Source: RFPW01 sp040401595 (GTDB taxonomy: Bacteria > Pseudomonadota > Gammaproteobacteria > Burkholderiales > Burkholderiaceae_E). From it: a DNA stretch of 64,000 nucleotides. The notes under the pieces are model-generated. The model saw only the letters and a list, made by a program, of their open reading frames with translations, was not told where the DNA came from and ran no database searches. Below are positions 51,829 to 60,483 of the stretch, piece by piece. The position numbers were made by a program, and so were the translations under genes. The stretch covers positions 1 through 64,000 of the forward strand of contig JBBAOE010000014.1 in assembly GCA_040401595.1 (NCBI GenBank), written 5' to 3'. How positions within the stretch are numbered: position 1 is the first letter of the stretch; each line of letters begins with the position of its first letter.

Positions 51829-52422
51829 TCAGCTCGCGAGCGCCTGCACCGAACGCAGTCGTTTGACGGGATCCCGTTCCGCCAGGAGGTCGACTTTCTG
51901 CTCGACCGACAATGTCAGCAATTCAGCCCACCGATTGGCGACCCAACCGCACTCATCAAGGCGGTAGGGGGGCGTCATCGGCAGGCGATCTTCAAAACCC
52001 TTGGACTGCGCCCTCGAAATCCACTGCCCCAGACGGTCACTCATGATCTGAGTCTCCTGTGGGATGGAAACCACCGGGTCTGCCTCGACCTCGGTAACCT
52101 CTGCATGCCAGACACCATAAGGTCCAGGTTCGATTCCCTCGAGACGAAACCGCATTCCCCCGCGGCAGCGCACGCGTCGTAAGGCTGGCAACACCGTCAC
52201 CACTTCGGTGACATGCGCAGAACATCCCCATGGAAACACTTTCGGCGTCTGTCCGGGTTGTTGGACCTCCCCGCCCTCGGCCAACCAGACGATGCCGAAG
52301 GGACTGTGATCCTGGTAGCAGCGCCGGATGAGATCAAGGTAGCGCACTTCGAAAATCTGAAGATGCAGCATTCCATCGGGAAAGAGACCGTGAGTGAGCG
52401 GAAAGAGCGGGAGGCGGCTCAC
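51829..52422 (-). CDS. LON-substrate-binding-domain protein
   Basis: 197 residues. LPLFPLTHGLFPDGMLHLQIFEVRYLDLIRRC is the hallmark of the isolated LON N-terminal (PUA-like) domain, without ATPase or protease parts (read: LPLFPLTHGLFPDG, LQIFEVRYLDLI). Its role is unclear; it may bind unfolded segments. Start GTG 52422 overlaps the stop of the upstream hydroxyacid dehydrogenase (GTGA), so they form one unit. The frame can be extended to TTG 52470 but that stretch is unconserved. Confidence 0.8.
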   Translation of the reverse strand: MSRLPLFPLTHGLFPDGMLHLQIFEVRYLDLIRRCYQDHSPFGIVWLAEGGEVQQPGQTPKVFPWGCSAHVTEVVTVLPALRRVRCRGGMRFRLEGIEPGPYGVWHAEVTEVEADPVVSIPQETQIMSDRLGQWISRAQSKGFEDRLPMTPPYRLDECGWVANRWAELLTLSVEQKVDLLAERDPVKRLRSVQALAS

Positions 52423-53555
52423 GGCAGAAGGATGCTCCGATCGACGGTTCCGATCCTGCGATGACCGCAAAACGCCATGGTGAGATCGAGCTCCTTATGA
52501 ATGATCTCGAGCGCCTTGGTCACGCCCGCTTCGCCCATCGCACCGAGGCCGTAGAGAAACGCACGGCCGATGTAGGTGCCCCGCGCGCCGAGCGCCCAGG
52601 CTTTCAGGACATCCTGTCCGCTGCGGATCCCACCATCCATGTGCACTTCAATCTGCTGACCCACTTCGGCCACGATCGCCGGTAAGGCCTCGATACTGCT
52701 CTGCGCGCCATCGAGCTGGCGGCCACCATGGTTACTCACAATCAGTGCGTCCGCGCCGGACTCAACCGCCAGCCGGGCGTCCTCGGGGTCCTGAATCCCT
52801 TTCAGAATGAGTTTTCCACCCCACCGCTTTTTGATCCATTCAACATCACCCCAATTCAGACGGGGGTCAAATTGCTGTGCTGTCCAGGCGGCCAGATTGG
52901 CCATATCGCTTACGCCCTGAACGTGTCCGACAATGTTGCCGAATTGGTATCGCCGTGTCCCCAGCATGCCCAGGCACCAACGCGGCTTAGTCATCAGATT
53001 CAGGATATTGACCAGCGTTGGCTTGGGTGGCGCGGAGAGCCCGTTCTTCAGGTCCTTGTGGCGCTGGCCGAGAATCTGCAGATCGAGGGTCAGCACCAGT
53101 GCGTCACACCCCGCGTTGCGAGCCCGCTCAATCAGCCGTTCAATGAAGCCCCGGTCGCGCATGACGTAGAGTTGAAACCAGAACGGTTGGGTGGTGTGGG
53201 CTGCGACATCCTCGATCGAGCAGATGCTCATGGTGCTGAGCGTGAACCGGATACCGAATTTCTCTGCAGCCCGAGCCGCGAGAATCTCACCATCAGCATG
53301 CTGCATGCCAGTCAGACCGGTTGGCGCGATGGCCACGGGCATCTTGACCGGGACACCGAGCATCGTGGCTTCGGTGCTGCGCCCATCCATATCCACAGCC
53401 ACCCGCTGGCGCAGCCGCATTTTCTGAAAATCGCTCGAATTGGCCCGGTAAGTACTCTCGGTCCAGCTGCCGCTGTCCGCATAGTCGTAAAACATCCGAG
53501 GAACGCGTTGCTTGGCGAGAACGCGAAGGTCTTCAATCGTGGTGATGGTCGTCAT
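52419..53555 (-). CDS. FMN-dependent alpha-hydroxyacid dehydrogenase (LldD/GOX family)
   Basis: 378 residues, TIM barrel. PRMFYDYADSGSWTE, AIAPTGLTGMQHADGE, FWFQLYVMRDRGF, VLTLDLQILGQRHKD and SNHGGRQLDGAQSSI (catalytic His in NHGGRQLD) are all present; HMDGGIRSGQDVLKA closes the FMN site. It oxidises a 2-hydroxyacid such as L-lactate or glycolate. The membrane-binding loop region is short, so the cellular partner is uncertain. Upstream is the sequence gap, so its promoter region is incomplete. Confidence 0.9.
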   Translation of the reverse strand: MTTITTIEDLRVLAKQRVPRMFYDYADSGSWTESTYRANSSDFQKMRLRQRVAVDMDGRSTEATMLGVPVKMPVAIAPTGLTGMQHADGEILAARAAEKFGIRFTLSTMSICSIEDVAAHTTQPFWFQLYVMRDRGFIERLIERARNAGCDALVLTLDLQILGQRHKDLKNGLSAPPKPTLVNILNLMTKPRWCLGMLGTRRYQFGNIVGHVQGVSDMANLAAWTAQQFDPRLNWGDVEWIKKRWGGKLILKGIQDPEDARLAVESGADALIVSNHGGRQLDGAQSSIEALPAIVAEVGQQIEVHMDGGIRSGQDVLKAWALGARGTYIGRAFLYGLGAMGEAGVTKALEIIHKELDLTMAFCGHRRIGTVDRSILLP

Positions 53556-53599
53556 AAAGTTTCGCCAGCCTTTCGCTGCGCATTCAGGTCAGTGGGGTT

Positions 53600-53749
53600 C
53601 AGGCGGTGGATCCAGTCGGTGGGTNNNNNNNNNNNNNNNNNNNNNNNNNNNNNNNNNNNNNNNNNNNNNNNNNNNNNNNNNNNNNNNNNNNNNNNNNNNN
53701 NNNNNNNNNNNNNNNNNNNNNNNNCAGGCGGTGGATCCAGTCGGTGGGT
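53600..53749. repeat. 100-N assembly gap flanked by a 25-base direct repeat
   Basis: 53625-53724 are all N, the standard size for a gap of unknown length. The same 25 bases (CAGGCGGTGGATCCAGTCGG then TGGGT) stand on both sides, at 53600-53624 and 53725-53749. Inside the repeat CGGTGGATCCA and CGGTGGGTCCA form two imperfect 13-base units. Either the two contigs simply overlap by 25 bases and were not merged, or a tandem array was collapsed. Confidence 0.9.
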
Positions 53750-53779
53750 CCAAATACTCCACGCTGACCCGGTAATCCG

Positions 53780-54076
53780 TCAATGATTGGAATCCCGGGC
53801 ACTTATATCCCACAGCGTACCTTGCCAATGCAGGATCTGACCGTGTGTGCCGCAAGCGTAACAAGTCCAGCCGATGGTGCCGTCCTGACGCGTTTCAGTA
53901 TCGACTTGTTCTGCCTCGCACGCGAGGCATTCGGGACCGAGATGTTCGACCCGATGCAGATCCGACTCGTGAGCGACCACGGCGGTCAGGAACTGGGCCA
54001 TTCGGAGCGCATCCCCCGTGAGAGAGGACAGGCAACCTCGTTGATCCAGATAATCCCTTAAATCAATCACCTGCAT
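53780..54076 (-). CDS. Zinc-ribbon hypothetical protein
   Basis: 98 residues from ATG 54076. The C-terminal half has a four-Cys zinc ribbon: ECLACEAEQVDT, then WTCYACGTHGQIL and HWQGTLWDIS, an ending I recall from uncharacterised proteobacterial proteins (…WQGT.WDLS). N-terminal part is helical (LRMAQFLTAVVAHESDL). The frame is open upstream to 54178 but that part is unconserved. Function unknown; lies next to the assembly gap. Confidence 0.55.
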   Translation of the reverse strand: MQVIDLRDYLDQRGCLSSLTGDALRMAQFLTAVVAHESDLHRVEHLGPECLACEAEQVDTETRQDGTIGWTCYACGTHGQILHWQGTLWDISARDSNH

Positions 54077-54203
54077 GGCAGCGACCAACCCTAACGATCC
54101 CGACTCTGGATAGTCTAGGCCACCTCGGCGACAATAGGACGATTCATACTTGAGCCTTGCGGCGTGCATCGCATCCATCTGTTATTGAAACCTGCTGATC
54201 CCA

Positions 54204-55295
54204 ATGAAAAAACTGCTCACCCCGATGGCCCTGAACGGCCTGCAATTACCCAACCGCATCGCGATGGCTCCCCTGACGCGTTGCCGCGCCGACGCGAACG
54301 ACGTCCCTCAGCCGATGTCGACCCTGTATTACACGCAACGCGCGAGTGCCGGTCTGATCATCACGGAAGCGACCAACATCTCGCCCAGTTCATGCGCGTT
54401 TGAGCGGGCGCCGGGGATCTACAGCCCGGCACAAGTGCAGGCCTGGCATCAGATCACCGACTCGGTGCACAAGGCCGGCGGTCGGATCTTCATGCAGCTC
54501 TGGCACTGCGGTCGGGTCGGCTCCGAAGCGATCCTGCATGGGAACGCACCGCTTTCGCCATCGGGCATCAATGACGATCTGCACGAGCTCCAGGTCTACG
54601 GCCTAATGGCCAACGGTCGCTATGCGCAAATTGCTGCGACACCCTCGCGGGCGATGACGCTCGAAGAAATCCATCAGACCGTTGCCGACTATGGTCGGGC
54701 AACCGCCAACGCCCTGAAAGCAGGATGTGATGGCGTTGAGATTCATGCCGCCAACGGGTATCTGCTGCATCAATTCCTCTCGCCCACCATCAACCAGCGC
54801 ACCGATGCCTATGGCGGTTCGCTCGAAGGGCGGCTGCGCTTGTTGCGTGAAGTCATTGAAGCGACCCTGGCCAACGCCACACCCGCGCAAGTGGGCATCC
54901 GCATTTCGCCATTTGCCCTTTACAACAACACCCGTGACCCCAATCCGGCAGAGACATTTTCCGCAGTGGCCAAAATGGTCCAAGCCTATGGCCTGGCCTA
55001 CCTGCATCTGGGCGATACCAACGCCTGGGCCGGTTCGCCGGACATGCCCAAAATCCTCGAGATCGTCAAACCCCACTTCCATGGCTGCCTGATTGGTAAC
55101 GGTGGGATCGAACCCGATGCGGCGGAAAAACTCGTGCAGGACGGTGCACTCGACATGGTGGCTTTTGGTCGTTCCTACATTTCAAACCCGGACCTGCCGG
55201 CACGCATTGCCAGCGATGGCCCCTACAACGAAACCCGTTATGTCGGTTGGTACGGCGGGAGTGAAGAGGGTTACACCGACTACCCGATGCTCTGA
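54204..55295 (+). CDS. nemA: Old Yellow Enzyme family alkene reductase (NemA-like)
   Basis: 363 residues, FMN TIM barrel. NRIAMAPLTRCRAD, TEATNIS (classical OYEs carry Thr here), QLWHCGRVG, VEIHAANGYLLHQFLSP (His and Asn bind the carbonyl of the substrate), RTDAYGGSLEGRLRLL and FGRSYISNPDLPAR. NADPH-dependent; it reduces activated C=C bonds (N-ethylmaleimide, enones, nitroesters). It stands alone. No TetR-type nemR repressor gene is adjacent. Confidence 0.88.
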   Translation: MKKLLTPMALNGLQLPNRIAMAPLTRCRADANDVPQPMSTLYYTQRASAGLIITEATNISPSSCAFERAPGIYSPAQVQAWHQITDSVHKAGGRIFMQLWHCGRVGSEAILHGNAPLSPSGINDDLHELQVYGLMANGRYAQIAATPSRAMTLEEIHQTVADYGRATANALKAGCDGVEIHAANGYLLHQFLSPTINQRTDAYGGSLEGRLRLLREVIEATLANATPAQVGIRISPFALYNNTRDPNPAETFSAVAKMVQAYGLAYLHLGDTNAWAGSPDMPKILEIVKPHFHGCLIGNGGIEPDAAEKLVQDGALDMVAFGRSYISNPDLPARIASDGPYNETRYVGWYGGSEEGYTDYPML

Positions 55296-55366
55296 AAGTG
55301 ACACGTGGTGCAAAACCCGCATGAGTGCTGTTGACCAGACTGCCACCCTGGCGGTCATGAGCAAGC

Positions 55367-56704
55367 TCAAGTACGCCTGATTACTTCAATCAGAATAGGC
55401 GCAAGGGCGAGTACTTCGCCCTGACCGCGGTCCTCGTCCAACGTGATTGCAGCAAGCGCTTCGTCGAGCGCTTGCTGCGCTTGGGCCGGGCTTGCCGCAT
55501 GAACGCGCAAGAGGGGCTGCCCCACCTGAACGCGGGCACCCACGGGCAGAACCCCGGTTAGGCCAACTCGACCATCCACCGCGTCACCCACATGCCGACG
55601 GCCTCCGCCCAAGCCAAGTACTGCAAGCCCAAGCGCTTGCGTATCCATGGCGACGATCGCCCCATCGACTGGGGCCAGCAAATCGCGCTGCACGGGTGCA
55701 ACCGGTAGCGCAGGCTTGGACAACACGTCGGCTGGCCCTCCCAATCCCGCCACCATGCGGGCGAACGATTCGGCCGCACGGCCGCTTTCTAAGGCATCCA
55801 ATGCGCGCGCGTACCCGTCACCCGGGTTCACGGCCAGCCCTCCCAGTTCCAGCAGTTGAGCTGCGAGCGCGAGTGTGACCTCAAGCAGGCGCGGATCGCG
55901 ATGGGCTCCGAGCAGAAATGACAGACATTCGGCAACTTCAAGGGCATTGCCGACGCTGTGGCCCAGTACCTGATTCATGTCGGTGATGAGCGCCCGACAC
56001 GGCAGCCCGGCCTCGCCAGCCACATCCACTAGGCTATTGGCGAGGGCGCGGGCATCGCCCAACTGGCGCATGAACGCCCCGTTACCCAATTTGATATCCA
56101 TGACGAGGCCTTGCAGACCCGCAGCCAGTTTTTTGCTCAATATGCTGGCCGTGATCAGTGGTATCGACTCCACGGTCGCTGTGACATCCCGGATGGCATA
56201 GAGACGTCGGTCAGCGGGAGCCAATTCGGCACTCGCCCCGATGATCACGCAACCCGCAGTCTTCAATACGCTCAGGCACTGATCGCGCGACGGGGCAACG
56301 TCGTAGCCCGGGATCGACTCGAGCTTATCCAGCGTGCCGCCCGTGTGGGCCAGACCTCGCCCGGAAATCATCGGCACCACCCCGCCGCAGGCTGCCATGA
56401 TCGGCGCCAGCAGAAGGCTCACTTTATCGCCAACGCCACCGGTCGAATGTTTGTCCAGAACCGGCCCTGAAAAATCGGCGTCAGTCCAGTCAAGGACGGG
56501 GCCGGAATGGGTCATGGCCCGAGTCAGGCATGCGGTTTCCTCGCGGCTCATCCCGTTGAGCAGAATCGCCATCGCCAACGCCGCGACCTGTCCCTCGCTC
56601 CAACTCTCATCGACCAGACCCCGAACGAAAGCCTGGATCTGCGCGTCCGACAGTATCTCCCGATCCCGCTTTGCCGCAATGATCCTGGCGGGCCGCATGA
56701 GCAT
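55367..56704 (-). CDS. deoA: Thymidine phosphorylase DeoA
   Basis: 445 residues. It cleaves thymidine with phosphate to thymine and deoxyribose-1-phosphate. Signatures: ILSDAQIQAFVRGLVD, GPVLDKHSTGGVGDKVSL (phosphate site), SGRGLAHTGGTLDKLESIPGYDV and LVMDIKLGNGAFM. The C-terminal domain QPLLRVHAASPAQAQQAL is typical. ATG 56704 gives the usual length; GTG 56719 would overlap deoC. Last gene of the nucleoside operon. The ending overlaps no other gene. Confidence 0.93.
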   Translation of the reverse strand: MLMRPARIIAAKRDREILSDAQIQAFVRGLVDESWSEGQVAALAMAILLNGMSREETACLTRAMTHSGPVLDWTDADFSGPVLDKHSTGGVGDKVSLLLAPIMAACGGVVPMISGRGLAHTGGTLDKLESIPGYDVAPSRDQCLSVLKTAGCVIIGASAELAPADRRLYAIRDVTATVESIPLITASILSKKLAAGLQGLVMDIKLGNGAFMRQLGDARALANSLVDVAGEAGLPCRALITDMNQVLGHSVGNALEVAECLSFLLGAHRDPRLLEVTLALAAQLLELGGLAVNPGDGYARALDALESGRAAESFARMVAGLGGPADVLSKPALPVAPVQRDLLAPVDGAIVAMDTQALGLAVLGLGGGRRHVGDAVDGRVGLTGVLPVGARVQVGQPLLRVHAASPAQAQQALDEALAAITLDEDRGQGEVLALAPILIEVIRRT

Positions 56705-56708
56705 CGCG

Positions 56709-57509
56709 TCAGTAGGCACTCGTGGGCGCCGCAGCCCCGGGCGATGCGCCCGTCAATACCCGCTCGAGTTCACCCAGTAGTCCACTCGCGCCAAAGCGCA
56801 GGCGATGCGGACCGAGCGCCTGGGCACCCAGAATGTCCCGCACCAGATCGATGTAAACCGCAGCATCAAAAACGCTACGAATTCCCCCAGATGCCTTGAA
56901 TCCGACCTGCCCGCCACGCGGATGTCCAGCAATCGTCTCCAGCATCACGCAGGCTGCCTCTGGCGTCGCGCCGACGGAGCGTTTACCCGTGCTGGTTTTT
57001 AGAAAATCGACGCCCGCATCGAGACCGATCAGACTCGCCTGCCGGATGTGATGTGCTGTGGTCAGTTCGCCCGACTCCAGAATGAGCTTGAGCAGCAACC
57101 CCGGGCAGGCGGCGCGGACTTCAGCTACCAACGCAGCTACCAAAGCAGCCGCCGACGATGTACCCGCCTGGCCATCACCCTCTAGCAGTGTCCGCCAGGG
57201 CAGGACCAGATCGATCTCGTCAGCGCCTGCCGCCACGATGGCGCGCACGTCCGCGAGCGCCTGTTCCGGATCCAGCGCGCCATGCGGGAAATTCGCGACT
57301 GCCGCGACCCGCACAGTCACGGGCAATCGCGAACGGGCATAAGCCGCGAAGCGCGGCCAGACACAAAGCGCTGCTGGTGGCCCCGCAGGCCCCAGAGCAC
57401 GGACGCATAGGGCCTCGATGTCGGCGACATCATCGTGATCGTTGAGGCTCGTCAAATCGAGGCAGGCGAGCGCGATCCGCGCATTCGCCAGCAAGGAGTC
57501 GTGGTTCAT
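56709..57509 (-). CDS. deoC: Deoxyribose-phosphate aldolase DeoC
   Basis: 266 residues. It splits deoxyribose-5-phosphate to glyceraldehyde-3-phosphate and acetaldehyde. The catalytic residues of the E. coli-type enzyme are seen: Asp100 (ADEIDLVL), Schiff-base Lys171 (DFLKTSTGK) and Lys205 (VGFKASGGIR). Start ATG 57509, three bases after the UshA-like gene, deoA start follows within a few bases. It takes deoxyribose-1-phosphate from DeoA/Pnp only after a mutase (deoB), which is not in the window. Confidence 0.93.
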   Translation of the reverse strand: MNHDSLLANARIALACLDLTSLNDHDDVADIEALCVRALGPAGPPAALCVWPRFAAYARSRLPVTVRVAAVANFPHGALDPEQALADVRAIVAAGADEIDLVLPWRTLLEGDGQAGTSSAAALVAALVAEVRAACPGLLLKLILESGELTTAHHIRQASLIGLDAGVDFLKTSTGKRSVGATPEAACVMLETIAGHPRGGQVGFKASGGIRSVFDAAVYIDLVRDILGAQALGPHRLRFGASGLLGELERVLTGASPGAAAPTSAY

Positions 57510-57512
57510 CAG

Positions 57513-59207
57513 TTACCGACGCGTCACCGCATCGCCAGTTTCGTATTCGGTGGTCTTGATCGGACTGTGTGCGGCCAGGTAGGCCCGTAAAACGTCAGCG
57601 TCATTGAATCCTGAATCCACATAGCCCGGGTGCCCATGGAGCCGGGGATAGCCATCGCCACCCAGCGCAGTAAAGTTGTTGATGGCTAAGCGGTAAGTTC
57701 GGCCGAGATTGAAGGGCTGACCGCCAATGCGCACCTCGTGCACCTCTGCGCCCTGGATCTGCATCTGCACCCCAGCTGTCTGGGGGAAACCGCCCGCACC
57801 AGGCGTCATTCGGGCTGCTGCGCGCAGGTAGTCCATCAGTTCCGCACCGCTTAAGGTCACTACCCCGACGGTGTTCGAAAAAGGCTGTACCTTCAGGACG
57901 TCCCGGTAGGAAATTGGACCAGCAGGCAGGGAATCCCGGACACCACCCGAATTGATCAAGGCCAGGTCAGCACCCGTTCGCTCCATCATCGCCCGCGCGA
58001 TCAGGTACCCGAGGTTGGTTGGCTGCTGGCGCACCCGGACCCGGTCACCATCGAGAACCGCATCGGACACCGCGACCGGTTCGGACAGTCGGCCCGCACC
58101 GATCTGCTGAAACGGTGTCAGCAGCGCGAGCATCGCCGCATCTTCGGCGATCGGTGGGGTCGCGAGGGTCTTCTTCCCGTCGGGTTCGCGCTTTTTCTGA
58201 TTGACCGGCAAAAGCTGATAATGCAAGAGTTCAACACGTCCCGATTCGACCTTAAAATCAGCACGACCAACATACTTGCCCCACTCATGCGCCTGAACAA
58301 TCCAGGTGCCGTTCTGACGATCGGGTGCGCAAGGCGTCCCCGGCACATAAGCCTCATGACGCTGGTTTTCGGCCAGCATACAGACCGGATTCTGGCTGTG
58401 GCCCCCGACGATCAGGTCGAAACCGTTCACCGCACGCGCCATTTCAACGTCGCCAGGCGCATTCACACCGCGCTTGCCATCCGGGTAGTGCCCCATATGG
58501 GTCGTAGCGATCACCATATCCGCCTGCGGGCGAACCACGGGGAGCAGCTCGGACGCCTCTTCGATGGGTTTGCGGAAATGAACGCCGGTGATGTGATCGG
58601 GTAGAACCATCTTCTGGGTGTCGTCAGTCGTCAACCCGATGACGGCAATCCGGTAAGCACCGCGTTGAAATATCCGGTAGGGCTCAAACATGCGCTCGCC
58701 ACCCCGGTAGATATTGGCCGAGAGCATCGGAAATCCAATCCAGGTGCGCTGTTTGGCTAGAACGGAAGGGGGTTTGTCGAATTCATGATTACCGACGGCC
58801 ATCGCGTCATAGCGCAGCCGGTCCATCCCCTTGAAGTCGGGCTCGGCGTTCTGCAGATCGCTCTCGGGCACCCCAGTATTCACATCGCCCCCGTCGAGTA
58901 ACAAGGTATACCCTCCGGCTGCAGCCACCTCGGATCGCACCGAATCAATCAAGGTCTGACGGGCAGCCAAGCCCCCTTCTCCGTCGGCGTTGGCCCAGAA
59001 GCGGCCGTGATGATCATTGGTATGAAGAATGGTCAGGTGGATCGGAGCCCGCGCGGACAGGTCCTTGTCCGAACCGACGGTCCGTGCGGCGCTCAGTCCC
59101 TCAATCGGACTGGACGCGGGCGCCGTTGTACATCCGGCATGGAGAACCGCCAGGCCGAAGACGATCAGCGCGCTACGCATCGATACGCGTGCGTCCATCG
59201 TCTGCAT
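57513..59207 (-). CDS. 5'-nucleotidase/UshA-like lipoprotein
   Basis: 564 residues. The N-terminus (MRSALIVFGLAVLHAGC) has a lipobox with Cys, so it is probably a lipoprotein facing the periplasm. Metallophosphatase domain: HTNDHHGRF, LDGGDVNTG, AVGNHEFD, ATTHMGHY, GGHSQNP. The C-terminal nucleotidase domain has ALINSGGVRDSLPAG and NNFTALGGDGYPRL. It removes the phosphate from nucleotides outside the membrane, giving nucleosides for the ABC importer of the same operon. The UDP-sugar activity of true UshA is not shown. Confidence 0.87.
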   Translation of the reverse strand: MQTMDARVSMRSALIVFGLAVLHAGCTTAPASSPIEGLSAARTVGSDKDLSARAPIHLTILHTNDHHGRFWANADGEGGLAARQTLIDSVRSEVAAAGGYTLLLDGGDVNTGVPESDLQNAEPDFKGMDRLRYDAMAVGNHEFDKPPSVLAKQRTWIGFPMLSANIYRGGERMFEPYRIFQRGAYRIAVIGLTTDDTQKMVLPDHITGVHFRKPIEEASELLPVVRPQADMVIATTHMGHYPDGKRGVNAPGDVEMARAVNGFDLIVGGHSQNPVCMLAENQRHEAYVPGTPCAPDRQNGTWIVQAHEWGKYVGRADFKVESGRVELLHYQLLPVNQKKREPDGKKTLATPPIAEDAAMLALLTPFQQIGAGRLSEPVAVSDAVLDGDRVRVRQQPTNLGYLIARAMMERTGADLALINSGGVRDSLPAGPISYRDVLKVQPFSNTVGVVTLSGAELMDYLRAAARMTPGAGGFPQTAGVQMQIQGAEVHEVRIGGQPFNLGRTYRLAINNFTALGGDGYPRLHGHPGYVDSGFNDADVLRAYLAAHSPIKTTEYETGDAVTRR

Positions 59208-59209
59208 GC

Positions 59210-60049
59210 TCAGACCTCCAGAGCGGGAATCAACACCGACAACAAACGGGCCATCCCGGACGCGCTGGCCTGCGCAGTGTTCAGGGTATGCGCATGGCTC
59301 AAGCTCACCGAAGACATCCCCGCACCCAGATTGGTCAGCAAGGAGAGGCCAATGACCCGTAAGCCCGTCTGTCGCGCCAGAATCGTTTCAGGAACGGTGC
59401 TCATACCAACCGCCTGCGCGCCCAACAGCCGCAACATCCGGATCTCGGCAGGCGTCTCGAACTGAGGCCCCAGCATCCAGGCAAATACGCCCTGATGCAG
59501 AACAATCCCGGCGCTTGTCGCCGCATCCTGCGCCTGTTCACGCAGCTTCGGGTCATAGGCACCCACCATGTCGACAAATCGGGTAAAACCAGGCTCATCA
59601 TGCAGGGGCGTACGCTGGGCCATATTGAGGTGGTCAGTGATCAGCATCAGCGAGCCGGGCGGCATGGACGGCTCGAGGCTCCCCGCAGCATTCGTGATCA
59701 GCAAGGTCGTACAACCGAGCGCGGCCAGCGTGCGAATCGCGCCCTTCATCGCGCCCGCGTCCCCAGTCTCATAGGCGTGCTCGCGACCACGCAGCAGGGC
59801 CAGTTCGCAGGCATTCGTCCCACAGCCGATGCGGCCAAGGCGCAAAGACCCCGCATGGCCAGCGACGCTCAGCCTCGGGAAGGCTGGCAACTCGGCATAG
59901 TTGATATCGACTGGATCTTCGATCAGGTCTGCGATAGCGTCCCATCCAGAGCCCAGGATCAGGGCGAGTCGGGGCAGACGCCCGGGCGCGCATTTCTGAA
60001 TATGGGTAACGCTTTGTTCGATGCTGGTCTGAGGGGACTGCAGATTCAT
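59210..60049 (-). CDS. punA: Purine nucleoside phosphorylase (trimeric type)
   Basis: 279 residues. It phosphorolyses inosine/guanosine. ILGSGWDAIAD is the phosphate loop; VAGHAGSLRLG, LLRGREHAYETGD, ITNAAGSLEPSMPPGSLMLITDHLN and MLGPQFETPAEIRMLRLLGAQAVGMSTVPE hold the base and ribose sites. The GPQFETPAEI block is the hallmark of the PunA/mammalian type. The ATG overlaps the cytidine deaminase stop by four bases. Confidence 0.92.
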   Translation of the reverse strand: MNLQSPQTSIEQSVTHIQKCAPGRLPRLALILGSGWDAIADLIEDPVDINYAELPAFPRLSVAGHAGSLRLGRIGCGTNACELALLRGREHAYETGDAGAMKGAIRTLAALGCTTLLITNAAGSLEPSMPPGSLMLITDHLNMAQRTPLHDEPGFTRFVDMVGAYDPKLREQAQDAATSAGIVLHQGVFAWMLGPQFETPAEIRMLRLLGAQAVGMSTVPETILARQTGLRVIGLSLLTNLGAGMSSVSLSHAHTLNTAQASASGMARLLSVLIPALEV

Positions 60050-60477
60050 GAGCTCAGGTGGCGGGGGCCGAAATTGGCAGGTAACAAAAATCCAAGCGTA
60101 AACCGAGCCAGAACCTGATGCAGATCAGCGCTCCAGACTGGGGTGTCGTCCGTGGCGAATTCTCGCAGGCGTTGGCGACAACCGCCGCAGGGGCTGACCG
60201 GCTCCGGTGCCACCCCGACGACAACAGCCGCAACAATGCGCTGGCCGCCGGCCAGAATCAGGTGGGCGATCGCTGACGCCTCGGCGCACTGACTCTGCGG
60301 ATAGGCCGCATTTTCGATATTGCATCCGGCATGAATCCGGCCCTGCTCGTCAAGCAGGGCGGCGCCGACGGCAAAGCCCGAATAGGGGGCGTAGGCGTGC
60401 TCACGCGCAGCACGCGCGGCTGCGACCAGATCCGCCATCTGCGTATCGGTGGGGTCGCCCATCATCTGAACATCCAT
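60046..60477 (-). CDS. cdd: Cytidine deaminase
   Basis: 143 residues, homotetrameric type. Zinc and catalytic residues: Cys64/Glu66 (CAEASAI) and Cys97-Cys100 (PCGGCRQ). YAPYSGFAVGAALL and GCNIENAAYPQSQCAE are signature blocks. It turns cytidine and deoxycytidine into uridine forms for phosphorolysis. ATG 60477 is 6 bases after the permease stop. Confidence 0.92.
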   Translation of the reverse strand: MDVQMMGDPTDTQMADLVAAARAAREHAYAPYSGFAVGAALLDEQGRIHAGCNIENAAYPQSQCAEASAIAHLILAGGQRIVAAVVVGVAPEPVSPCGGCRQRLREFATDDTPVWSADLHQVLARFTLGFLLPANFGPRHLSS

Positions 60478-60483
60478 GTCGGC

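Noticed and set aside
52127..52137. GGTTCGATTCC, resembling a tRNA T-loop
   Set aside because: It lies inside the LON-domain coding sequence and no acceptor or anticodon stem surrounds it.
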